Below, in pieces: positions 1 to 12,200 of a stretch of DNA of 64,000 bases. The DNA is from Caprimulgus europaeus (taxonomy: Eukaryota; Chordata; Aves; Caprimulgiformes; Caprimulgidae): the NCBI GenBank assembly GCA_907165065.1, contig OU015533.1, positions 29,280,578 through 29,344,577 of the forward strand, read 5' to 3'. A program made the position numbers and the translations under genes. Numbering within the stretch: the first letter of the stretch is position 1; each line of letters opens with the position of its first letter. The notes under the pieces are model-generated. The model saw only the letters and a list, made by a program, of their open reading frames with translations. It did not search any database and was not told the origin of the DNA.

Positions 1-3000
1 GCCTGGCATCTCCTTTCCCATGCTGCCTGCTGTCAAGTACCTGTGGAGAACGGTACTAAAGGGCAAGTATGGTTTTCATCTTGTCCTCCTGTTCCCAGGC
101 GGGTGCAGACAGGTTGGCCATGGGGAGGAAGCATGCTCCCTTGCCACACCGCTACCCGTTATTGCTTCAGCATGTCTCAATACACTGATTGAGTAATTGG
201 CAATTATACTGCATTTATGTTTATCTGCAATGTTATGGTGTTATGTTCACACTGTATAAATAACAGCCCATCTCCCATCCACGGTAGCTTCTATTTTGCA
301 TGGCCTGTTGATCCTGCATCAGAGAGCAGCAGTAAAGCTTGAGCTCAGGTTTCAGTGCTGTTCCCCCTACCTGCCCAGTGCCATACCAGTTTTTAAAAGA
401 TCATTTTCAAATGTGCTTCTACACTGCTACAAAAGCACAACTCTTTTTTTGCCACCATGCAAAAGATAGTGTTTTTAATTCCTTCTTCAAGAAGAAGGAA
501 TTTAATGTGGCTGCCCTGAGACTGGCTGCAGCTTTATCAAGCTATTTCATTGTGGACTTAGACAACCTCGTTTGCAGCCATTGTACTGTCAAACAGGTTT
601 CCTTCCTCTTCTTCACAACACTTCTACATCACATCCTATTTAAAGCTCTTACAGTACTTCATAAATAATGCAATAATGAGAGCCCTGTACACTTATGGGA
701 TCTGGGAGGCATTATCTCAGTTTTTAAGAGGTAGAATATGAAGGACAGAGATTAAAGGTGGCAAACCCAACAGGCTGTGATCCAAACAACAGAAGCTTTT
801 CTACCTTGTTTCCCTTGGATCTGGAGCCCTTCTTGGCTTCCCCGCTGTTGGTCAAGCTCTCCTACTTCTGCTTCTTAGCACTTCAGTCCTACCCTGTCCT
901 TTCTCTCCAGAGTAACTAACAAATTTCACACCAGCGCATGACCATCAGTCCCTCATTGTATTTCACTTGAGGTCTGTAGAGACAAAATTGCTGTTTCTGT
1001 TAGCCAGTAACTGGGATGAGAAATTGAACATCAGAAAAATCTTTCTATTGTAGATCAATACTCCTGAAAACACAGAGTCATTGAACATAGAGAGGCTCAC
1101 TGCTATGAGAGGAATATCCTTTTGCTTAAGAAATAAGGCAGAATGTAAAGGATGTGAAAAGAAAATGAAAGCTCGGAGCTAGGGCTCACCCACGGAGGAT
1201 GGGCCCTCACTGCAGAAGCTCCTGGATTTCTAATGGGGGCTAATTAAGCATAAGGGAGCATAAGTGTGGATGGAGCACTTAGCAGCACTCCGTGCTAGCC
1301 CAAAGAGGCAGCGTCCAGCTCAGGGCACCACCAGCTCCACAGGGGCAAGGCTGAGCAATGCTGAGGGCTGCACATCACACCCTGTGGCTGGAGAGGCACA
1401 GGGGTCTGAGCCTGGCAATTAAAATTTCTATTCAAAATTTTAAGCTGCTCCAAAAGACATGTCGCTGTGCTTCTCCCTGGGGAAGACAGGAAACTACTGC
1501 TGAGCTGTCTATCGTTTATAATAAAATTATTTTTTCCAGAGAAAGTGAAGCCTCACTGCTGGGGCACACAGGCACCAGGATGCAGCACAGACAGCAGGAA
1601 GCAGACTTGCGGGATTTTCCATGTGCAGAAACGGCTTTAGAGGGATGGGTGAGCTGGAGGTTTTACCTGAAAAGCAGCAGCAATTCTGTCCCGCCCCCAG
1701 TATGCAGGCTTCCTAACCCCAAGCTGTTACCTCCCATGTCTCCACCTCAGTCTCAGCAGGCAGCTCTCACTACAGGGGCACACAAAATCCTGGTATGGCT
1801 CTGGAGAGCTCCTTGTCTCCAGAGCAGAAGGGCCAGTGCCCAGAGCAGTGCAAGGTGCCTGCCCATCCCATTCCCTGGGATGGGGAAAAACAGGGTCCTT
1901 CCACTTGGCTTCTGATGCCCAACAAGAGCTTCTGCATGTAGGAACAGACACAGTGAAGACATACACAGAGTGTGTGGCTATGGGTGGGAGGAACCATGAG
2001 TGGATGGCTGAATTAAGCAGGATGCCTGTGGACAGCGCGAGACGCGTGGAAGGAAGTGCACATCCACGGCCAGTAGGCACTGGGGTGGGGGACTGCTGCG
2101 AGTCAGGGCTGTGGCCACATCCCCGCAGTGGTCCCATGCAAACAAATCCTCGTGCACAGGGAACTCTACCAGGCAAATTCTTAAGCAGCAAAGTAAAAAA
2201 AAACCCAAACATCTGTTTTCCAAAAGACTACAGTATTTGTCAGGAAAATAAGTGTTTTCTTCAGGCTGCAACTTTCAGAGTGTAAACCAGCTACTAAAAA
2301 AGCCAGATGATGTCTCTCTGGTGAGAAGGTGCACCAGCAGGAGTGGACAGCAAGCAGCTCCTCCACTTGCTCTGACAACCTCCCTGCAGAGCAGGGAAGG
2401 GGGCACTGTCCACAGCTGCCCAGTTTCAAAGAGAAAAAAAAAAATAGTAGAAAACTTCACTCAAAAAAACCCACTCAAACACAAAACCTCCAAAACCACC
2501 CTACCCAAAACAAACAAAAAAACCCAAACCCCACCAAACCACTTTAACCTTGCCAGGCACTCTGTCACTTGGATTCTGCAGCTGGAAGCTCAAAGCCAGC
2601 GCAGCTTTCCCTGGGGTCAGTGTGAACAATAGAGAAGCAGGTGGGAGACCCACAGGACCTCAGCCCAGAAGCTAGTCAGGCCCGCTTATTTCCCAAAACT
2701 GGCTCCCTCAGAGGGAATACGAAGGGTTGTCACCACCCCACACAGAAGAGCCACACTGTCACTAGATGAGCACAGGAGAGCTCCCAGAATGGTGGGCTGG
2801 TGGTTGCGTCCCCTGCAGTGTGCAGGCTGTGAGTAACCCCAGCCCTGAGAGGGATGGCCTTTGCCTGGCAGGGTCTGTAACCACACAGTCAGTGGGACTG
2901 TTGGCTACTGATTAAGAATTAACTTGGGCTGTGAAGGAAGGCTGCCCCTTCAGGTCTCAATCAACAGAGACTAGATTTTCAAAAGCAGTGTGAGCACAGC

Positions 3001-4730
3001 CCACATTATATCCCAGGATGACAGGACCTGGGGAAAGAGGGTTTAAGCACCCAAGGAACCTGTGCAAGATGGTTTCAAACTGTCAACCATCCCTTTGAAA
3101 CACCTTCGTTCACCCTGTTTGAGGCTTAGCCCTAGCTCATCAGCCATTTTCCACTGTTAGCTTTGTTTTAGAGTAACCCCTACTGATAAAATGCTCTAAG
3201 AACCATATTAAAACATTTTAAATTCTTCCATAGATCTCACTGTTTTGCTTGAGGTGCCATTGTCAGTCTGGCTAGCTGTTCTCCTGCATTCAAGCAACTC
3301 AAAGCATCTATCCTTAATCTAACACTAGTCTGGGGGTTCTGTTTGTTTGGTTTTTGCTTTATCAACAACCAAAATAAAAGATCCAGTTTTAGATGGATCA
3401 TCTCTCTCACAAGGATAAGTGACCAGTACAGGCTCTACATAAATGCCCTGTTGCACAATTATTTCTTACAAGAGGCTGTACAAGCCTCGGGATTTAAACT
3501 TCTACTGTAGAAAGATGAAAAGGCTCGAGCCCCAATTAAAGGCCTGTCACACTTCTTGTGAAGAAGGAACACCACTCTGTGCAAAGAGGTTATAGTATTT
3601 CCCAGCTATACCAGTTAAGTTTCATTATTTTAATGTGCAAGATTGTACACAAATGCCCAGATCTTTGTGGAAAACCATGAGTGAGCAAACCCGTCTCATC
3701 TGCTGGAACTGATACGCAACTTGAAATGCAGTGACCCTGGCTAACGATCACTGCAGTCTATCACCACTGTTTATTTTCACTGATCATATTTAGCACTTGA
3801 GTTGAATACACTTATCAGTGTTTCAGCAGCAGCTCTTTGGGATATGCAGCTTATTGTTTTAAAGATGAGGAGTTTAACAGTTCAAACTAGAACCCAGAGT
3901 ACTTATTTCCTTACCTGCTTAAAAGAGGTGGTAGCAGATGAGCACATGGTCTGTCCAGCAAGCTTAAAACCTTCTTCCTGTTCTCCAACCAGTATTTCTG
4001 GGTCACACACATTGAATTCTCAGTGCTTTTTAAAATCAAAGGAGATCCATTCAGCAAAAACAAAAAACTACAGCATTTCAGAAATTTTGAAAGAGAATAA
4101 AGTAGCTCTAGTTAATTTGATACTGAAGTCAACACACCCAACACTGGAGCAAGAGAGGCGAAGACATGCTGCTTCAAGACTAAGCTCCAACAGGCTGCCT
4201 TGTGAGATGGAAGATAGCCTGCACTGGACATTGGCTTAAAATCATAAACCACTAAAATGTGCTATGTAAGAAAAGAGGTAAACCTCATTCCCTTGTTATC
4301 AAATGAATAAGCAAAAGGGAGGAAAAAGTGGCTGTACAAAAATAACTTCTCTCCATTTCAATCCCACTGATTAGACTTGCAAAGCAATTGATGTTCATAC
4401 AAATTTTCAGATTAGGGTAAATTATATAGGACAGTTTTTGAGCAGCACATACATAATTTATCTGATACTTTTGAGGAAGCAACTACATTAATAGTTCAGA
4501 AGAAGCTGAACTCTCATGTCTGGAAGGATTTCTGTTTGAAAATGCATTTAAAATAAAAAACTAAAGGCACTAATAGCCAAGTCTTCCATATCGTTATGAA
4601 TAATTTTTATAACTTTGCTGTCCGCTCAAACATTTCATCTGAAATTCATCTTACTTGTCTAGGAAAAAGCAGATGAACTGGAAAGCTCTCAGTATTCCCA
4701 GGCAATCCAGAGCTCTGCATAGTAAAACAT
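1..4730. other. Intergenic DNA, left edge
   Basis: No gene, RNA or transposon is recognised. In other amniotes BMPR2 lies beyond NOP58 on this side at tens of kilobases, and nothing resembling it is present here. Confidence 0.5.
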
Positions 4731-5137
4731 CACTGACTGCAGACAGTGCAACAGAAGGATCCATACATGACACCTAGGACAAGAGATGGTTGCACTACGG
4801 TAACACAGTCCCAACACACTGTTGTACTATACTCCTTGACCAGCCTCTCAGTTACAGCAGTTAAACTCACTGCAGCCTTCCTGAGGGGAAAAGAAACAAA
4901 AAAATACAGTTCATGTTCTTGATACTGGTAGAACTGCATAGAACATTACAACTTTTTTTAGGGATTCAGTATACCCACTTACACTAACAGGTAAGCCAGC
5001 CACAGGCAGTTAAACCAAGAGCTGGTCGAAGAGCTGTACTGCACAGAAAGGCACCAGCTACAATGGCTGCAGACTTAGCAAATGCTGTCCAGGTAAAGAC
5101 ACCGCGATTTTGTTTAGGTAATAGTCTACCACTACAT
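4730..5137 (-). other. Exon-like segments downstream of NOP58
   Basis: On the minus strand, a poly-T tract with TTTTTCTAG opens a segment at 5137 that closes at a strong GTAAGTG donor (lower end 4983). A second excellent acceptor (TTTCTTTTCCCCTCAG) opens a segment at 4880. The only open frame of the first segment stops one base before the donor, so a coding role is doubtful. They might be exons of a read-through or non-coding transcript following NOP58. Confidence 0.2.
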
Positions 5138-5890
5138 CTAGAAAAAAAAAAGGCAAAACACTTTTTCATATTAATTAATAAACTGAGTGATAAGCACAGT
5201 CCAATAAAAATAGTTTCCTTTTCCACCATAAAGCTTCAGGAGCTTTAGTGTCTTGATCATACAATGCTACTTCTGTGTATCTGTATCCCCTACAGAGAAT
5301 GTCATCGGTAAATGGTTGATTTCTACTACTAATAAAAAACACTTGTCTTTCCACCTTCATTATCAGATAGCTGAGGAAGTAATTTTGCCCTGGGTTTATT
5401 TTGTTTTTTGTTGGTTTTTTTTGAGGAGGGGGGGCGGGAGTAGTGGTGTGTGGTTTTGTTTGTTTGTTTGTTTTAATCAAGTGAAGAAAGTTGCCACAAT
5501 GACCAAAGAAGCAATTTGGAAGCTAACTCATGTTAGTTCAAAACACGCGTCTGAATCTTGTCAGTCGGCACAGCATAAACCAAGATGTCTGACAGATGAT
5601 TAAAAAAAGGCTTTCTCAGGAGAACTGCAGTGCAGATTCAATAATGCACCTCAGCTGTTCCACGCATCTTTGATATTATGCAGAGATATTTGTATTATTT
5701 TATGAAGAACTGAATACTACAACCTTTGAACTCTTTACAGAATAAACTGCAACAGAACATTTACACATGTAGAATTTTTTTTTGCTGATTATTAATTTAA
5801 AAGAATAAATCTTAGAAATAGTTCTGATAATAGTTAGAAAACTAGCAAACAAGTTAAAAGACAGAGGCATAAAATGTCCATAAAAATGTT

Positions 5891-5896
5891 TTTATT
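5891..5896 (-). terminator. NOP58: NOP58 polyadenylation signal
   Basis: The minus strand reads AATAAA here, about 260 nt past the stop codon. The cleavage site should lie some 10-30 nt further down, giving a short 3'UTR. No transcript evidence is available. Confidence 0.65.
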
Positions 5897-6155
5897 CCTT
5901 ATCAGTGGGGACTGCCTATGAAAAGATTATATATTATGAGCTTTTCAACAACAGAAACTGCAAAAAACCAGCAATCCTCCTAAGTAGCAGAGACACTGGG
6001 TATCCTGTTCCAGAGCAGAAGACAGCTATAAAATCCATCTCCTTGTCCTCTTGGAACACAGAGAAGTTAGTTTTCAGCAAGAGGCTAAAGATACTATGTC
6101 AAGAAATGCTACTCTGAAGCAGCTGTCCAAGGCAAATGTTCTCCCCTGATCCTCA

Positions 6156-6209
6156 TCAGGCTTCATCCTCTTTCATTTTCTTCTTTTTCTTCTTCTTTTT
6201 CTCTGTATT
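6156..6209 (-). CDS. NOP58: NOP58 coding exon 15 (terminal)
   Basis: Encodes residues 509-525 ([17 protein letters not shown]) and the TGA stop. The acceptor is TTTGCAG. The basic C-terminal tail matches the family's KKE/D-type nucleolar tail. Confidence 0.94.
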   Translation of the reverse strand, partial: NTEKKKKKKKKMKEDEA

Positions 6210-9200
6210 CTGCAAACAAACAAAAGTTGCTACAAACAAAGCATAATGGAGAAGCAAAGCAACACATGTAGCTAGGCAACAGAGCTCCCACTCAAAGCAT
6301 CACAGCAGCTGCCATACTCAGCAAATCACAACCTGAGAGATGTTCCCTTCCTCTATGGCTAAATGCACTTGGTGGGGCCAGTGTGCAATTGAAGCTGTGC
6401 TGTCTGCCACACCGCTAGCAGCTCAGCACTGTGGCCAGGCAGTATAGCTGCACTAAATAAAGGGGAGAAAATTAAACCCTATGTTAAGTACAGGATTTCA
6501 GAACTAAGCAACTGGTTTGGTTTGGTCCCATCCACTCTACCGTTGCTAGAAGACACCAAATGATGCTTCATCAACTCAGCAGGTACAGCCTCTGCTCCCT
6601 ACAAGTCCCAAACACTAGACAGATGCCCGTGGATCGGCACCAAGGAACATCCTCCCCACTAGAAAAGATGTAGAAAGACAGAAGACTAAAGTTGTGGGTG
6701 AGCAGGGGAAAGGAAGGGAAACACTTCTAGTACATGGCAGCATAAGTCAAATTTTGCAGACCTTATTTTGTAATGCAAATCTTATTCAGCATTACAGTGA
6801 TGGATATCATGAAGAAGTAGCTACGAGAGTAAAATTGTCCTTGCATACCATGGGTTATAGAGGTAAGAGTATTTTTTTGTCCCTCACTCTGTATGGTTTT
6901 GAGAGAATCCATTCCTATAAAGGATCAGATAAGCTGTATGATTCTGCCTCACCTCAGCTATGGGGCTGGTGGGGGGTTCCTCACTCAGTACTGCCTCTTC
7001 AGCTTGCTTTTCCTTATCCTTTTTCTTTTTCTTCTTTTTGACAGGTTCACCATCTTCTACAGTTGTCTCTTCTTTTCCACAGAAGGAAGAAAAATTAAAG
7101 GCAGGTTGTCAGTAATAGTATAAAAGGCAAAAGGAACACTCTTCTGTGAGATTTGAGAGGATGCAATGATGACAGTAAGAATGCAAAATACTAAATACCA
7201 CAGTGCCCTTTCTTTACATCTCTCTACACCTATTTTTTCTCCACTTGGACCTTATCTATTCCCTGCTATAATCAAGATATGTAACTACCCAAGACACAAG
7301 TGACAATATTCAGACAGCACTATTCACATCTCCTCATACAAACACCACTTGTATATGCTACTCACAAAGCTTAAAACAAGTTTGCGTGCTTTCATTTGTC
7401 TGCCAAATTACCTTCAAGTACTCTTTTCTGAAAACAGGCTGTCCACCATTCAACAAATATTTTCACCAGCATCACAAGAGCAGTGGAAGGACTCTAAAAC
7501 CCACATAAGAAATGCATTCAGACAGCAGTAGTTTGTTTGCAACTGTAATGTCAGAAACTTGCTAAGAAGCAGGCCAGTTTTCTTAACCATTTAGACTGGC
7601 AAACACAAAGATCTCTTAATGCTCAGCTAACATAGAGCATTTAATAAAAAAAGCAAAAACTCTTTCCTGTCCTGAAAGACAGGAACTGGATTATTTCTAT
7701 AAGTTGAGAGGAAAGTTAACCCAAGGAAAGATTTATTAATGCCCTCTTATATTTATTTTTCAGAATTATTCATCAACAGCTGGCCTATCTAATCACAGTG
7801 GTAAAGGCACTATGATTTACCATTCGTTTTCTAGAGTACATACCACAGTCTTTGGAATGTCTAGGTAAAGAAACCAAGCAGAAATCATTACCAAGTTGAC
7901 AGCCTGTGCAGGAGCCAGGCTATTACTGAAGCATACCCAAGTTAATTTTATTTGCACAACTGAGTCAGTGGTGGATACCAAGTTTCTCAGCATGTAGTAC
8001 TCACAAGTAAGTTCATGATGTAGCAACCACTGTCCTTCAAAAGCTACAAAACTGAGATGCTGAAACCAGTGGTGTTTGTGGTGCGTATAGTTGCTACTGG
8101 AGGTGTGGCTCAAGAAGTAATTTTCTCACTATACTCCCCCCAAAACACCAAACCAATTTCATTTTGAAGCACATTCACTTCCTACTTACAAGAACAGAAA
8201 CAAAACCAGGGCAATTATAAAAAAAACCCCAAAACACACAACCTCCTAACATCCTGATTGTACTTTGTCACAAGTTTAGTTCCTCGAGGCAGCAGCAGGA
8301 TTATAGGAGTCAAAAATACACTTCAATCACTGCCTCTAACATAAGCTTCAGACAAAAAAAAAAAAGGCTTCAGGGTAAAAAATTTATAGACATGTCTACA
8401 GAAAAATACAGCCAGCTAATACATGCATTTTTTAACATTAAAATAATGCCAGAAGCAAAACTGCAGAGGACTACAGATAAAGGAACTGGTAAATATAATT
8501 GTAAGTGGATTCTGCCATACACATCATTCACAGTGAACAGTGTGCAAGCACAAGGCATTCAAAACACGTGTAAAAATAAATATCCTCACCTCCCTATATA
8601 TGACACAGGGAAATAAAAAGTAGCTGAAAAATAAGCATAAACTACATTAAAGCCATACCGCACAACAGCAGCAAATGCATCACATTTTGCTGTGCAATAC
8701 TTTCACCCAGCTGGATTGGCAAGCTATGCATTTTCTGGCAAAACGTTGGGTAGTAACCTCGGAAAAATAACTTCTTGTTATTGCCCTACACATCACCAAG
8801 TCTGATACACCAGGCAGTGGAACCTGCCACATTCACAACCACAGATGATGATGCACCGTGCACTCATAGGCACTGTCACTTCCCACAGCTAGCAGCCTTC
8901 CTGAAGATTTCAGTTGCTGCTTTCTAGGCAAAGCTCATCACAAGACTTCACGTATTTGTATCTATGCAGAATGAGGATAAAAGCTCCAGGGGTGCTGGTC
9001 CTTTCCCTCTGGGTGCAACACTTGTAAGTCACTCAAGCCCAGTGGGGTTTCTTTGTGATACACAGCAGCTGACAGGAAAGCCAACAGCTCTTACTATCAG
9101 GCACCAAGGCATAGAAAGCAACACCCAGAAGAGCAGTTTGACTGTGCAGTGTTGGAGATCACCAGCAGTAGTTCCACTCATTTATTTTCCACCACTTTTC

Positions 9201-12200
9201 TCTATGCTTTTACACACCAGCCTAACATACTCTCCCTCATCCACATGATGCTCAGCATGTACAGAATCACATCACACTGCCTATCAATAAAGACACCATG
9301 TCACGATGTTGCTGTCATTTAAGGCTGTGTCTTGCAGGGTTCACTCCATTAATCCAAGATTATATTCCTCTTTTCAAGAGGGACCTTTCCAAGTCACTAG
9401 CTGCTACTATATCGTGATGCTTAAATGCAAGCTGAACACATCACTGGGGGCACTGGCTAGCCCTGCTGGTGGTATGCATCCCTTGTAGCCACATTCAACT
9501 TCAAAGACTGTAATCACAAAACTACCTGTCCTATTTCCCTTTCCTCACCATTAAAACAGGTTTCAACAGATAGCTCCTTCAGTGGATTCTAACTTGTTTC
9601 AGGCACTATCCTTCCACTTCGTTACTTTTTAGGTGTAAAAGGTGAAAGGGGTTTGAAGTCATGCCTCACCCCCAACCCCCCTGCCAGTTCCTAGCCAAAG
9701 TACTGTCATACATGCAGTGCCCCAAACAGGGAAGGAGAAAATGCCACATATCTCATCTTATGGTAACATTTACATTTCAAGCTAGCACAATTCAAAATAT
9801 TGTCCCCCCTTTACTACAAATATAAAAGCAACATTTTGACAAATCGCTTTTCAGTGCCAGCTTCATAGGTTATTCCTGTCCCTTACCTTCCTCTTGTAAT
9901 ACAAACTGGCTGAAGATTCATTTGTTCCCTGGACTGCTTTTCCATCACTGGCATTTAACATGAGTTGTACAACCAGCATGGGGAAGGAGGGAGCAGAGAC
10001 TTCTTTTACAACACTATATCTGGATGTGTAATCTCTGACAGAGAAAAGCTTAATAGAGCACTGCATCAAAAAGAAGAGAGCCAAGAGCAGCAGAAATTAA
10101 AGGCTCACACATATTCAAGCGGACATGCATCATAAATCTCAACACTGGGACCTCCTCTGCACTCTCCTGTATATCATGAAACTTACCAAACTGCTCAAAC
10201 TTCTTGGACCACCACCACCCCTCCTCTAGCACACTGTGCAGTCATACCAATTATACTGGGAAAGAACAAGGTAATGGTCTGTCTAGCCTGTGTCAGGGAA
10301 ATCCATGTACTTTGCTGGGTAGTCAAACACAAGCCCTTGCAAACATAGGGGCAGTGCTATTTTAGAGTACAAGAGAACAGGCTGAAGGGATTAGTTCTGC
10401 ATATAGCTGATACAAGATAAATAAGCTCCCTGAAAACACTTCTTCCATAGTCTGAAGCAACTGGAACAGTTAGTTCTAATGCCCAGATAGCCAAATAAAA
10501 TGACCCAGTTGATATGAAGAACTGAGAAAAAGCAGGAGCTATGCACCACATATCTGAAGGATGCCCTATCCTTTCAGGAAGAAAAGTAGCACATCTGAAT
10601 CCTGTACTTCAGGTCTTGGGAAGTTTAAAAAAAAATCCAAAACAAACCCCAACCAAAAAACAAACAAACAAGCAACACAGATTTCAGTAGGCCACACCTA
10701 TTTTGAACACCATCTACTGCTCAAAGAATTCTTAGTAGCCCAAGGATATCTGCTAAGCTCCATCCAACCTCTAAACCAGGGGGTATCAGTGCTCAATAAA
10801 GCAAACACAAGCAAGTTTGAGTATAAAAGCATGAACCACTGAATAATGTATCTATGAACAGAAACATCCTCCTCCTACAGTAAGAGACCAGACTGGAAAT
10901 GAATGTAATATTTCACCTCTGAGGAGCTCAGGCCTGTGAGATGTCAACACTTGCTATGATAATGCCAGGGAAGCCCAAGGGAACATCTCAGACTATAGTA
11001 AAGAAAGTTAGTTCAAAAGATTATCAAAAGCAGTAGCTGTGAGAACACCCACATTCTCCAAAAAGCAAATGGGCAAAGTTCAAGCCTCCAAAGTACTCAT
11101 GTGTCCTTGTCTCATTATGATAAGTACAAGAGAACAAGCTGTGGCACAGATCTCAGCTTCACAGCACAAAAGATTCTCCCTCTACTGTTAACTTTAATTC
11201 TCAGCTAAGTTTAGGTTCCTACAAGTTGCTCCATCCACATACACAGACACCATGTACCAACTGGTGTCTAGAAAAATCTTATCTCAGCATCAGCTGAGCA
11301 CAAAGAGGTACACAACCAGCATAACTACACTTTGATACTCTAGAACACATCAGCACAGAGAAGGGCAGAACAGGAAGGCTCTGATAGCCCTCAGCTGCTG
11401 CAGGCATGGGTAGCTGACAAAACCTGGGAGTAGCTTACAGCCAGATCTGGCTCAGGGTCTCACAGAAGTGACTTTTAAGTCACTTTCCTTTTCCTTTTTT
11501 TCTCCTCCCAAGTTACACACTGAGTACTCCACTATCACAGTAAGTATTAGGCCAGCCATTTAGAGGTGCTGAAGTGCACACTGTAGAGAAGAGAAAATGT
11601 TTCTTAAAATGAACCATAATATAAAACCAGATTATTTCAAAGTTGCAGTCCAAAAAACTTTCTTCACACAGTAACTTATCAGAGAAGGAAAGAACTGTGG
11701 CCATAGTTCAGCTGTAGCTCTCCAGAGAATAACTGTTCAGATATTATGTAAATTCAGACTGAAATTTCCAAGTCATTTCACCTCAAATTCTGACATCCAA
11801 TGTTTGTATGTTGAAACATGCCAGAAAACATTTCTATACAGGATAAAGCAGCATTCTTTAAAGAAAAATTGGCAAGTTCATGTTTTACAGAGAAGAGGTT
11901 TTTTGTCTTCAAGATACTGAGACCTACTAAATATGAACCTGCCAAGTACAAAATTCTGCAAGAAGAATGAGTAGAGTTTTGCTTTTAAATGTTCTTACAT
12001 ACTTCCAACTGTTTAGAAGTAGATATTTAAAGTAAATTGATGGTGGTCTGGTGTCAGTCCATAAAGGATTATTCCTTTTTTTTTTTTGTTTAAATACACC
12101 ATCATACCCAAGGAGAATAACCAGGTATTGTAGCTGGCTGTAAACATTAAGCCCCACTGCACAATGCACACAGTGATACACCAGTAACAGATGCAGCAAC

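Noticed and set aside
3802-4239. 145-codon open frame on the plus strand
   Set aside because: No motif, no splice or promoter context, and a length expected by chance in AT-rich DNA.
5400-5473. G-run and TTTG repeat as a possible regulatory or G-quadruplex element
   Set aside because: Only one G-run, so no four-tract motif; it looks like ordinary simple sequence.
1-5870. Search for BMPR2 exons to the left of NOP58
   Set aside because: No kinase or activin-receptor-like segment is present; in mammals the gap to BMPR2 exceeds this distance.
8900-8990. Possible extra box C/D snoRNA in NOP58 intron 13 (TGATGA and CTGA on the minus strand)
   Set aside because: No terminal stem and no rRNA-matching guide upstream of the CTGA.
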